Part shown: positions 17,624 through 27,190 of the stretch, piece after piece
Layout of the letters: the number at the start of each line of letters is the position of its first letter
How positions within the stretch are numbered: position 1 is the first letter of the stretch
NCBI GenBank assembly: GCA_964495785.1
Contig: CAZBXL010000007.1
Span: 1-64,000, forward strand
From: RFSX01 sp964495785
Lineage (GTDB): Bacteria > Bacteroidota > Bacteroidia > Chitinophagales > Saprospiraceae
Reading direction: 5' to 3'
Length of the DNA stretch: 64,000 nt
Made by a program: the position numbers and the translations under genes
The notes under the pieces: model-generated
What the model was told of the DNA's origin: nothing
The model's database searches: none
Seen by the model: only the letters and a program-made list of their open reading frames with translations

Positions 17624-20600
17624 ATGCCAGTAATTCAATTAATTATGAGAATTATAGAATTGTTCAGAATTCATAATCTAAAATTATCCGCTGTACTAAG
17701 TGGAATATTTATTATGATGCTAAGTGTGGAAAATAATGCACAATGTCCTATCTCCCTTGGATGTAATGATGCTATTCAGATTTCACTCGGATTTGATTGT
17801 GATGCAGAGATAACTCCAGAATTGATCTTAGAAGATGAAAGAGACAACTGTGCTTACATGGTAAACATCAAAACTGAAGATGATCGTATTGTTGAGACTA
17901 CAGAAGTTGCAATGAACGGAGATCTTATTTTTCCGCGAGTTGATGGATCTTACATCGGCGATAGATGGAAGGCTGAGGTGTTCTTTGTTAATGATAATAA
18001 TACTACGATAACCTGTTGGGGATTCTTCACTGTAGAGGATAAGTTGCCACCAGTTGTGTCGTGCATCGAGGATTTTACGGTTAATTGTAATGAAGATTTA
18101 ACTGGATTGTTTTCCAGTTCTTCTTCTGTGACTTATACAAGTATGGGTGATGACTTAGACAGTAATCCTAATACAGTCACAGTAGCTATGTGTAAGCCTG
18201 ACTCTGAAGATGAGCCACAACCATGGGAGGTTATTGAATCAGCTACATTAAGTTTCGTAGGCTTGTCTACTGGAAGTGGTAGCGCAAGTATTAATGGAAA
18301 TGCTGTTCCATTTTCTGTGGCTAATAATATGATTAGTGGAGATATTATAGGAACTCAAATAGATACTTCAACTTGTATTAATTTTACATTTAGTGCTTCT
18401 TCCATTCCTGTTACAGGAATTAGTACAACTGTAAGTTCAGTATCATTTTTTGATTACCAAGTCTTAGACAATTGTGATCCTAATCTCGAAGTTATTGTCA
18501 CACGTGACGAAACGGTTAGTCTCGATTGCGTAGATGATATTACAGCTGAGAGAGTTGTAAGATACTATACTCAGGATGATGCGGGACTTAGTGCAGATTT
18601 TTGTGAATTTAGAATCTCATTTTTGAAAAAATCATTAAGTGATATTGTTTTTCCAGAAAATTATACTGTTGATTGTAATGATGCACCTAACAACTTAGAT
18701 CCTGTGAATACTGGTCAGCCAATGTTGGATGGTAATATCATAATGGATGAAGATAATCTATGTAGAATTAATGTTACATTCTCTGATGATACATTTAATT
18801 TATGTGGAGCTAATACAATAAAAATACTGAGGAGATGGACTGCCCTTGATTGGTGCTTAGGTCAATATTCTCAGAGTTATCAGACGATCTTAGTAGAAGA
18901 TAATACACCACCTCTTGTTACATGTCCTGTTGATGATATGGTATTTGTATCTGGCACAGACTGTACTGCAACAGTGGTATTCAAGCCTTTAGATCCGACG
19001 GACAGGACAGGTGCTGCCTTAGTAACTGAATGCTCAGACGTATCTGTTCAAGTAGAATTCTTGAGAGGTGATGAGAGAGATCCAGATGATATAAATCAAC
19101 CATTTAATTTGGCTACGCCAATAGGTAACAATATGTGGAGAGCAGATGGTCTGCAGAGTGGACGTAATTGGATCAGATATGTATTTACAGATGAATGTGG
19201 TCTTACTGCTGAATGTAGATTTGAAATAATTGTTTCAGACGATAATGCGCCTGTACCAGTTTGTGATCAGTTCACAGCAGTTTCTTTAGATGATTCTGGA
19301 TGGGGAAGGGTATATCCGCCTTCTATTGATGATGGATCTTTTGATCAATGTGGAGGTCCTGTAGGTCTAGAAATCAGACGTTCAGATTCTGTTTGTTCAG
19401 GACAAAGTTCTGATAGAACATTTGGAGATTTTGTTTCTTTCTGCTGCGAAGAAGCTGGTGATACAGTGATGGTCATGCTAAGAGTCACAGATGATGGAGG
19501 AAGAAGTAATACTTGTGAGGTCAGTGTCGTCGTTCAGGACAAATCAGGATTCAGTATAACTTGCCCAAGCAGATTAAATATTGATTTGGACTGTTCAGAA
19601 ATTAATAATATAGGAGTAGCTACTTATGGTACTGCAGCAATATCAGATGATTGTGGTGCAGGTGATATAAGCTTTGCGGATGTAGAAGATTTTGATGACC
19701 AGTGTGGTCAAGGAACTGTTGAAAGAACATTCTCTTTGACTATTAATGGTGTTACTGAGACGCTACCACAATGTACGCAGACGTTTAATTTCTCAAGTGA
19801 TGTAGTTCTTACTCAAAGTAGTTTTGTATTTCCATCTGATAGAGAGGATGCAACTTGCGAAAACTTTAGTACGGATCTCGGAGATGCACCTACATTCAAC
19901 GGAGTACCTGTTAATGAGGCTGCGTTTTGTGGAGACTTAACTTATACATTTGAGGATTTAGTATTTGAGCAAGTAGAAGGATTTTGTATTAAAGTGATTA
20001 GAACATGGACGGTAATTGATTGGTGCACACATGATCCTAACGTTAGTTCTACAATAGGTAAGTGGAGTGATATTCAGATTGTAAAAGTTTCAAATTCTGA
20101 AGGTCCTCAACTTGATGGTTGTCCGGATGATATGACTATAGATATAGAAGATAGTAGCTGTGTTGCGACGACAAGTTTTACAGCACCTACAGCTACGGAT
20201 TTATGCAATAGTGAAGACTTGGATGCTGATGATATTGACTATGTGATAAATGGACCTGGTAATTTTTCAAGAAATGGATCAGGTAACATACCAAGCACAG
20301 CAATAGGCGTGGGGACATATAATGTAACATGGAGTGCAGAAGGCATATGCGGTGCAGTGAGTACTTGTTCTCATTCAATATTAGTTAGAGATATTAAGGC
20401 ACCTACACCTTATTGCCTAAGTGGTGTGACTACAGTATTGATGGAAGCAAATGATCCTTCAGATGATCCATCTGTTGAGATCTGGGCTGAGGATTTTGAT
20501 CTTGGAAGCACAGATAATTGTGGTCCAGTTCAAGTATCTTTCAGTTCTAATGTTAATGATCAATTTATGACTTTTGATTGTAGTGATATTGGTGTGACAG

Positions 20601-21931
20601 AGTTAGAAATATGGGTGACAGATAGTTCAGGAAATCAAGACTTCTGTACGACTACAATTGACATACAGGCCAATGATAATATCTGTGATACGCCAGTGGA
20701 TACGACTGGTACAGGAACAAGAATAGCTGGACGAATAAGTACTGAAGCAGCGGACATGGTAGAAGGGGTAGAGGTTATATTACAAAACATGTTTAGTAAT
20801 ACAGTAGAGTTTTCAGAAACGAATACAAGCGGTCAATTTGCATTCTCAGATAATAATGCAAACGCAGACTACAGGGTTGCCGTTAGTAGTGGGAACGACT
20901 ATCTTAATGGTGTATCTACTATAGATTTATTACACATTCAACGACATATTTTGGGGTCTCAGAAATTAGATTCTCCTTATAAAGTTGTTGCTGCAGATGT
21001 TGATAATAGTGCAAGCATTACAGCATTAGATTTAATAGAACTAAGAAAACTGATTTTAGGTATCTACGATGAATTACCTAAAAACGATAGTTGGAGATTC
21101 GTAGATAAAACGCAGAGCTTTAACGATCCTCTTACGCCTTGGCCTTTAGAAGAGTCTATTGACATTTATAATATTTCTGATGATATGATGTCAAATGATT
21201 TCGTAGCAGTCAAAATCGGAGATGTAAACAATTCAGTAATTGTCAATTATGACGATACCGCAATTGAAAATAGAACAGAAGGATCAACTAAGCTTACAAA
21301 CGAAATCTTAGAGATAACAAATGGAAAGTACCTGATTCCATTTTATCTTGAAGACGTTCAACAGATACAAGGTATGCAAGTCAACTTAACAGTAGGTTCG
21401 CAAGCAAAGATTGTTGAAGTAGAGGCAGGGAAGCTCAAGCTAAATGCAACAAACTACAACCTTACTGAGAATGGAGTGAAAATATTATGGCATGATACAG
21501 AGGCTATTACAGTCGCAAAAGAAGAAGCCCTTTTTTATCTTACAGTAGTTAACTATTCTGGTGAATTTGCTAATGCTGCGATGCAGGTTGCTACTTCAGG
21601 TATGCAAAGTGAGCTCTATACACAAGATGATAGAATATTATCTCTTCAATTAGGTGTGAATGGTGTAGTAGAGAATAAGTTGTTTCAGAATACACCTAAT
21701 CCATTTAGTGACCAGACTTTAATCCACTTCCATTTGTATAAGTCAATGGATGTGCAGCTTACTATATTTGATATGAATGGAAGAACCGTCCATACAATAG
21801 ATAATAATTACGCTAAGGGAGATAATACCATAGAGATATTACCAAGCCATCTACAAGGGTCGGGCATTTATTATTATCAGTTATCTGCAGAATCATATAT
21901 AGATTCGAGGAAGATGATATTTATAGAATAA
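17624..21931 (+). CDS. Giant T9SS-exported adhesin-like protein with dockerin-like and cohesin-like domains
   Basis: The 1435-residue product (an alternative ATG lies at 17645) has a signal sequence ending near residue 39. A Cys-containing module ends in 'CWGFFTVEDK' (about 41-141). HYR-like Ig modules follow, with 'TPPLVTCP' and 'WTALDWC'/'WTVIDWC' motifs, then a 'PYCLSG...VEIWAEDFDLGS' module (about 925-1020). Next are a carboxypeptidase-regulatory-like Ig domain (about 1035-1090) and a dockerin-like pair of loops (about 1091-1150). The second loop, Asp-Val-Asp-Asn-Ser-x-x-Ile-Thr-x-x-Asp, is a good calcium loop, while the first is degenerate. A cohesin-like beta domain (about 1225-1343) and a type A T9SS domain (about 1350-1435) end the chain. 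No enzyme motif is seen. It is probably a structural or adhesive component at the cell surface. Confidence 0.8.
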   Translation: MPVIQLIMRIIELFRIHNLKLSAVLSGIFIMMLSVENNAQCPISLGCNDAIQISLGFDCDAEITPELILEDERDNCAYMVNIKTEDDRIVETTEVAMNGDLIFPRVDGSYIGDRWKAEVFFVNDNNTTITCWGFFTVEDKLPPVVSCIEDFTVNCNEDLTGLFSSSSSVTYTSMGDDLDSNPNTVTVAMCKPDSEDEPQPWEVIESATLSFVGLSTGSGSASINGNAVPFSVANNMISGDIIGTQIDTSTCINFTFSASSIPVTGISTTVSSVSFFDYQVLDNCDPNLEVIVTRDETVSLDCVDDITAERVVRYYTQDDAGLSADFCEFRISFLKKSLSDIVFPENYTVDCNDAPNNLDPVNTGQPMLDGNIIMDEDNLCRINVTFSDDTFNLCGANTIKILRRWTALDWCLGQYSQSYQTILVEDNTPPLVTCPVDDMVFVSGTDCTATVVFKPLDPTDRTGAALVTECSDVSVQVEFLRGDERDPDDINQPFNLATPIGNNMWRADGLQSGRNWIRYVFTDECGLTAECRFEIIVSDDNAPVPVCDQFTAVSLDDSGWGRVYPPSIDDGSFDQCGGPVGLEIRRSDSVCSGQSSDRTFGDFVSFCCEEAGDTVMVMLRVTDDGGRSNTCEVSVVVQDKSGFSITCPSRLNIDLDCSEINNIGVATYGTAAISDDCGAGDISFADVEDFDDQCGQGTVERTFSLTINGVTETLPQCTQTFNFSSDVVLTQSSFVFPSDREDATCENFSTDLGDAPTFNGVPVNEAAFCGDLTYTFEDLVFEQVEGFCIKVIRTWTVIDWCTHDPNVSSTIGKWSDIQIVKVSNSEGPQLDGCPDDMTIDIEDSSCVATTSFTAPTATDLCNSEDLDADDIDYVINGPGNFSRNGSGNIPSTAIGVGTYNVTWSAEGICGAVSTCSHSILVRDIKAPTPYCLSGVTTVLMEANDPSDDPSVEIWAEDFDLGSTDNCGPVQVSFSSNVNDQFMTFDCSDIGVTELEIWVTDSSGNQDFCTTTIDIQANDNICDTPVDTTGTGTRIAGRISTEAADMVEGVEVILQNMFSNTVEFSETNTSGQFAFSDNNANADYRVAVSSGNDYLNGVSTIDLLHIQRHILGSQKLDSPYKVVAADVDNSASITALDLIELRKLILGIYDELPKNDSWRFVDKTQSFNDPLTPWPLEESIDIYNISDDMMSNDFVAVKIGDVNNSVIVNYDDTAIENRTEGSTKLTNEILEITNGKYLIPFYLEDVQQIQGMQVNLTVGSQAKIVEVEAGKLKLNATNYNLTENGVKILWHDTEAITVAKEEALFYLTVVNYSGEFANAAMQVATSGMQSELYTQDDRILSLQLGVNGVVENKLFQNTPNPFSDQTLIHFHLYKSMDVQLTIFDMNGRTVHTIDNNYAKGDNTIEILPSHLQGSGIYYYQLSAESYIDSRKMIFIE

Positions 21932-21958
21932 AGAAATACTTACATTATTGAGAAATTT

Positions 21959-21989
21959 AAGTCTCTTTCAATACCTTTGGAAGAGACTT
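21959..21989 (+). terminator. Intrinsic terminator after the first dockerin-bearing gene
   Basis: A 9-bp stem (21959-21967 with 21981-21989) is followed directly by a T-run. It lies 28 bp after the stop codon and separates this gene from the cohesin gene downstream. Confidence 0.85.
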
Positions 21990-22158
21990 TTTTTATGCAC
22001 ACTTTGCAATCTTCTATCGTTATATATCTTGTTAGTGAGTCGTCTCAGAATTAGGCCCTAACATATTATGTATCCATCCTTCCCTAAATTTGGGGCTATT
22101 GAGTTTAATTTTATTCCAATATTTATGCTTATGTAGCTTATTTAGATGGAGATATTAT

Positions 22159-22166
22159 TAATTTTG
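22159..22166 (+). promoter_or_regulatory. Candidate -7 promoter box deciding the start of the cohesin gene
   Basis: TAATTTTG fits TAnnTTTG and lies about 25 bp before the ATG at 22191. A transcript starting just downstream would exclude the longer frame beginning at 22146, which supports the shorter start. Confidence 0.45.
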
Positions 22167-22190
22167 CAGTTAATTTTTAAATACCTGGTT

Positions 22191-25100
22191 ATGATTACCA
22201 AGCTTATAAAAGTATCCTTTTTCTTATTGATGGCCTCTTTAGCAATAAGTCAGCCATTAGAATTCGAATTCTCTACTAATTCTACAGTTGTAGAAGGCGG
22301 AGTATATGAGGTGGACGTGTCTGTGTCCAACTTCGAAGAGCTACTTGCAGCTCAGGTCGGTATCTATTGGGATTCTACTGTGATGAGTATCGATACTCTT
22401 CCATTTATCACAACGTCTTTAGCAGACTTTAACAGACAATCTCTTAGTTTGCCTGAAGATAATCAGACAGTCGTAAAAGGTAAGTTAAAGCTGTCATGGA
22501 GTAGCTTGAGTCTCATACCTCAAGGATTACCTGATGGGACTACACTTTTCACAATGCGTTTTGATATTATAGGAGCAGCTTGTGATACCACTTCATTGAC
22601 CTTGGGTGACCCTCAGCCTCCATTCTTAAGGATAGAGGTCATACACAACGAAAAAGATGAAATCGGCGCTATAGCTAATGATTTTCCGATAATGATACCA
22701 GGAACAGGCTGTGATGATAATCCACCTCCTCCTCCGCCAACAGATGATTGTGTAGATGGAGAGATACAATTAGTTTTTCCAGATATTTCAGCATCTAATG
22801 GTGACAATGTCTGTATTCCTATGACGGTTAACAGTTTTACAGATATATCTACTTTCCAAATGAGTGCTGGATGGGATCCTTCGGCTCTTTCTTTCACAGG
22901 CGTACAGAATAGTATACTATCTGGTTCAAGTCCTAATTCATTTAATGCGAATCAAGCTAACGGAACTGTTACGTTCGTTTGGTTTGATAATAGTACGGTC
23001 ATGCCAGAAACACTGGCTGATGGTACGGCTTTATTTGAGCTTTGCTTCGATGTAGTAGGTTCTGGAGGAACTTCAACGCTAATAGCCCAAAGTACGCCTA
23101 CAATTATTCAAGCTTCTAATTCTAATGGTGATGTCGTACCTACTTGTGAGGTACCTGGTACTATTTCTTTAGGTGGAGTAATAACTGATGATGAGTTTAC
23201 TTTAGTTTCTGAAAGCGTAACGGCTTCGGAATCAACCGTTTGTGTTGATATTACTACAAGAAATTTTGATGATATAGTGACTGCACAATTTGCAGTGCAA
23301 TGGGATGATAACATATTATGTTACAATTCACTAACCAATTTAAATCAGACACTTCCTCTATTTGAGTCTTTATTTAATCAAGTAGATGATGTTCTTAGAT
23401 TTTCATGGAATAATCCAACTCCTGTAGACTTACCTGACGGAACGGTTTTATTTACAATATGTTATGATGTAAAAACAGGAAACTGTGGAGCGGCAACTCC
23501 TATCACATTTATAGGAGATCCTGTCCCTATTGAGATAGCAGCCTCTGGACCTGGTGGAGATGAGGTCATTCCTTTCGAATTAGATGAAGGTATAGTAACT
23601 GTGACTTTTGGTTGCACTGGAGTAAGTCGTCCTACCATTAATCCTGCTGTGACAGCGCCTTTATGTAATGGAAATAATAATGGTTCTGTCAATTTGCTAC
23701 TTTCAGGAGGTACAGCACCATACTCATGTGCATGGGGACCTCCTATTAATACAACCACTACTGGACATACTTCTAATTGCCAACAAAATGGCTTGAGTGC
23801 TGGCACATATGGTGTAACAGTCACTGATGCCACAGGGAATAGTTCGACTTCCGCAGTAGTAGTAAGTGAACCTGAGGCAATTGTTATAAATGGTAGTACA
23901 ACTCCAGATTCTGGTTCTGGCGGATCTATCAGTTTTACTATATCAGGAGGTACAGCCCCTTATACTCAGGAGTTTAATCCTCCAGTCCCTAATTTAAATA
24001 GTGTGCCAGCTGGTACTTACACTTTATTAGTTACTGACAACAATAATTGCCAGCAAACAAGTGTATTTACAGTCTCTACAGGAGATGTGGGTATAAGAAT
24101 TGATGGAATATTTGCAGCATCTTGCGGTCCTGATGGTAGGATTTGCATTACTTGTACAGGAGGTACGGGCACGTATGGACTACCTACTGCAACTCCTCCG
24201 CTAACATTTGATCCCAATCAAGGGTGCTTTGTCAATGTTGAAGGAGGAACATATATTATAAGATGTACTGATTCTGTTGGAACTGTTGGAGAAACCACCG
24301 TCACTGTTAATACTCTAGCGCCTACGACATTAAGTGCTCAAGTAACAAATATTGAGTCTGCAATTTGTAATGGTTTAGGAGGGACTTTTGATGTATCGGT
24401 TTCTGGTGGATGTACTCCTTATAATATACAGGTCGGACTTGTAGGGGGGGCTAAATCAACTTATGATCCTAACAGAACCTATATACCGGGCGATTACGTT
24501 GTCTGCGTAACCGATGCTATCGGCACAGAAATAAATAGAAATTTCACAATAACTGTCGTAGGTAACGGTCCTATAGAAGTTTCTGCTACTGTTAATAGTC
24601 CAGCTATGTGTACTGGCAATGGGACAGTTACGACGACGGTAACAGGCGGGTGTAATCCGACTTGTTCCTTGCAGAATACAGATACAGGAGAAATGTTTGC
24701 GTGCAGCAATGGCTCAGTTGTATCACTTCCTGCAGGTAACTACATACTTTCTGCGACGGATAGTCAAGGTCAATCTAATTCTACATCATTTACGTTGGAG
24801 TCGCAAGCAGATGATCTTGTTGTTACATTAAATAATACGAGCCCTGCGCCATGTAATGGCATGGATGGCTCTATTTCATTGAATATTTCAGGTGGTTGTG
24901 GAAGTACAACCTGTACCATAGATATTGGAAACATGGGAACATTCCAACAATGTGATATTGTGAATGGAGCCATATCAGCACCCGCAGGTAATCACATCGT
25001 TGCCATTCGTGATGATTTAACTGGGCAAGTCGTTTCAATACCTGTAACCGTAATAAATGATCCAAATTCTTTTGATCTAATGCTTTCAGGTCAGACTTCA

Positions 25101-26084
25101 AGCTCTATAGATATTACTCCAGTTAATGCAGTAACACCAATTACTTATATCTGGACATTTCCTGATGGTACAACTGCAAATACTGAAGATCTGTCGGGAT
25201 TAACTGTGAGTGGAATTTACTCCGTCTCAGCAGTAGACGGGGCAGGATGTTCTGCTGCATTATCCACAATGGTCACAGTAGATTCGAATGATGAATTGAT
25301 CATAAATATCGAACTAAATAGTACGGTTGCTTCTCTATGTGGATCTGATGATGATTGTTCAGGTGAGATCGTTGGTACAGTTCTTAACGGAGTTGCGCCA
25401 TATAACGTAACAATTTCTGATCAATTAGGTAATTCACAGACATTTCAGATTGCTCAAGCCGGAAGTTTCTCATTATCAAGTATTTGTGGAGGTAGCTACT
25501 CTATATCTGTGGTAGATGCTGATGGCATTTCAGATGACTTTGAAACATCTGTCACTGTGCCATCTCCTGACCCACTCACTATAGAGGAAGACAATATCGA
25601 ATGTTCTGATGATGGAGAGTCTAATGGTTCAGTATCTGTGTTTGTTGAGGGTGGTAGCGGTGGATATGACTATATGTGGTCACCTACTCTTCCTAATGCA
25701 GGTCCTTCTAATGATAATTTATCTCCAGGAGTATACGTGTTGAATGTAACTGATGTAAATGGCTGTTCAGCTTCTATTTCGCTTGAAGTAGAAGATTGTG
25801 ATGGTCCTAATATCGGAGATGATTGTGGGGTTGGATTAGCGGTTATGACACCTAATGGAGATGGAATGAATGATAATTTAATCATCACATGCTCAGAGAT
25901 GCAAGATAATACTATAGCTATATATGATAGATATGGCAGAGTCGTATTCTCAGATACGAATTATAGCAATGGCTGGAATGGTATAGACATAGATGGCCAA
26001 CCATTGCAAGAAGGTGCATACCATTGGGTTTACATATCTGACGGTCAAATAACGAAAGGAACAATAACATTATTAAGAGACTAA
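22191..26084 (+). CDS. Three-cohesin surface protein with SprB-like repeats and T9SS type B sorting domain
   Basis: From the ATG at 22191 the protein has 1297 residues. The frame opens at 22146, but the shorter start gives a clean signal peptide, 'MITKLIKVSFFLLMASLAIS'. Three consecutive cohesin-like domains follow (about 22-175, 190-345 and 345-490). Each has a pattern such as 'FTDISTFQMSAGWDPSALSF', then F-[VS]-W and L-x-D-G-T-x-L-F. About 700 residues of SprB-like and Ig-like repeats come next. The last 85 residues are a gliding-associated type B T9SS domain, with 'TPNGDGMNDNLII' and 'IYDRYGRVVF'. Cohesins bind dockerins in cellulosomes, and dockerin-like segments occur in three neighbouring genes, so this may be their surface scaffold. 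A PorP/SprF gene follows 32 bp downstream. Confidence 0.8.
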   Translation: MITKLIKVSFFLLMASLAISQPLEFEFSTNSTVVEGGVYEVDVSVSNFEELLAAQVGIYWDSTVMSIDTLPFITTSLADFNRQSLSLPEDNQTVVKGKLKLSWSSLSLIPQGLPDGTTLFTMRFDIIGAACDTTSLTLGDPQPPFLRIEVIHNEKDEIGAIANDFPIMIPGTGCDDNPPPPPPTDDCVDGEIQLVFPDISASNGDNVCIPMTVNSFTDISTFQMSAGWDPSALSFTGVQNSILSGSSPNSFNANQANGTVTFVWFDNSTVMPETLADGTALFELCFDVVGSGGTSTLIAQSTPTIIQASNSNGDVVPTCEVPGTISLGGVITDDEFTLVSESVTASESTVCVDITTRNFDDIVTAQFAVQWDDNILCYNSLTNLNQTLPLFESLFNQVDDVLRFSWNNPTPVDLPDGTVLFTICYDVKTGNCGAATPITFIGDPVPIEIAASGPGGDEVIPFELDEGIVTVTFGCTGVSRPTINPAVTAPLCNGNNNGSVNLLLSGGTAPYSCAWGPPINTTTTGHTSNCQQNGLSAGTYGVTVTDATGNSSTSAVVVSEPEAIVINGSTTPDSGSGGSISFTISGGTAPYTQEFNPPVPNLNSVPAGTYTLLVTDNNNCQQTSVFTVSTGDVGIRIDGIFAASCGPDGRICITCTGGTGTYGLPTATPPLTFDPNQGCFVNVEGGTYIIRCTDSVGTVGETTVTVNTLAPTTLSAQVTNIESAICNGLGGTFDVSVSGGCTPYNIQVGLVGGAKSTYDPNRTYIPGDYVVCVTDAIGTEINRNFTITVVGNGPIEVSATVNSPAMCTGNGTVTTTVTGGCNPTCSLQNTDTGEMFACSNGSVVSLPAGNYILSATDSQGQSNSTSFTLESQADDLVVTLNNTSPAPCNGMDGSISLNISGGCGSTTCTIDIGNMGTFQQCDIVNGAISAPAGNHIVAIRDDLTGQVVSIPVTVINDPNSFDLMLSGQTSSSIDITPVNAVTPITYIWTFPDGTTANTEDLSGLTVSGIYSVSAVDGAGCSAALSTMVTVDSNDELIINIELNSTVASLCGSDDDCSGEIVGTVLNGVAPYNVTISDQLGNSQTFQIAQAGSFSLSSICGGSYSISVVDADGISDDFETSVTVPSPDPLTIEEDNIECSDDGESNGSVSVFVEGGSGGYDYMWSPTLPNAGPSNDNLSPGVYVLNVTDVNGCSASISLEVEDCDGPNIGDDCGVGLAVMTPNGDGMNDNLIITCSEMQDNTIAIYDRYGRVVFSDTNYSNGWNGIDIDGQPLQEGAYHWVYISDGQITKGTITLLRD

Positions 26085-26116
26085 TTCCTGTACTAGGATT
26101 TACATAAAATATAAGA

Positions 26117-27079
26117 ATGAAAAAGTTAATTTTATTCATCACATGTATCATAATCGCTAATGTTCTTTCGGGTCAAGAAAGATATTTTGATGAAAGATAC
26201 ATTTCAACTATGTCTTTCCTCAATCCTGTACTAGTCAATCCAGGAGCGACAGGATACGAAGGAGAACATCATATACTACTTAATTATAGAAATGAGTGGG
26301 CTAGCTTTCCTGGAAGTGCAAAGTCAGTAATACTAAGTTACGATGGTCCTATCGCAGAAGGATTAGGAGTAGGAGCTTTGTTTTTATCAGACTCTAATGG
26401 TTCTTTAAATACAACAAAGTTTCAAGGTTCTATTGCATATACACTTGATACGCCTACCAATGTATTAGGATTTGGATTAGCTGCAGAATTTATTCAACAT
26501 GGCCTCAATGCTGATGCATTGAGTGGGCCAATTATCGATAGAAATGATCCGACAGTAAATAATAGATTAGATGGTGCTAATTTCTTTGATGTGTCATTTG
26601 GTGTTCAGGGTATGTATAATGGAGTTCTTTCGTACGGATTATCATTACCATCTTTAGTAAGTTCTCAAATAAATGATAATTCAGGAACAATTGACGATCA
26701 TGAAATAGGATATATATTTAATGTAGGTTATAAGTTTGATCAATTGGATTCTGGAATATCTTTAGAGCCCTCTCTATGGGTAAAAAAGCTAAATAATGTA
26801 CCCTTCCATGCAGATATTAATCTTTTAGGTAGATTCCTAGAAGATAAGCTACGAGGTGGACTAAGTTATAGAGTTGGTGCAGATGAAAAATTAGGTTTCT
26901 TAATAGGTTTTAGCGTAAATACACTCAATTTCACTTATGCCTATAATGCAAGCCGCCATGACTTTCAACAGTATAATAATGGATCTCACGAATTATCAGT
27001 GAGGTTTGACATAGGGAAAGTTATGAAGAATGGATTTGGAGAAGACGATCTTATGGAAGATAAGATGATGGAAAATTAA
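26117..27079 (+). CDS. PorP/SprF family outer-membrane protein
   Basis: The 320-residue protein has a signal peptide (about 1-19), then 'SFLNPVLVNPGATGYEGEHH' and 'YRNEWASFPG', hallmarks of the PorP/SprF family. The rest is beta-barrel-like. PorP/SprF proteins are associated with the T9SS and are often encoded next to substrates with type B sorting domains, which they are thought to help attach or translocate. Here the preceding gene encodes just such a substrate, 32 bp away, so the pair is probably an operon. The acidic, Met-rich tail (last 15 residues) is unusual and of unknown meaning. Confidence 0.92.
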   Translation: MKKLILFITCIIIANVLSGQERYFDERYISTMSFLNPVLVNPGATGYEGEHHILLNYRNEWASFPGSAKSVILSYDGPIAEGLGVGALFLSDSNGSLNTTKFQGSIAYTLDTPTNVLGFGLAAEFIQHGLNADALSGPIIDRNDPTVNNRLDGANFFDVSFGVQGMYNGVLSYGLSLPSLVSSQINDNSGTIDDHEIGYIFNVGYKFDQLDSGISLEPSLWVKKLNNVPFHADINLLGRFLEDKLRGGLSYRVGADEKLGFLIGFSVNTLNFTYAYNASRHDFQQYNNGSHELSVRFDIGKVMKNGFGEDDLMEDKMMEN

Positions 27080-27190
27080 ATTTTTATACTTTGATAGTTA
27101 AAGCATTTGGACAGTCGCGTTTATATATTAAAAAAAATATATATATGAAATATACCAATGCGTCGGTACTGATGTGCTGAATTGAAAAAC

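Noticed and set aside
22146..22190. Longer start for the three-cohesin protein
   Set aside because: It would put 15 extra hydrophobic residues before a complete signal peptide, and a promoter box at 22159-22166 lies inside it.
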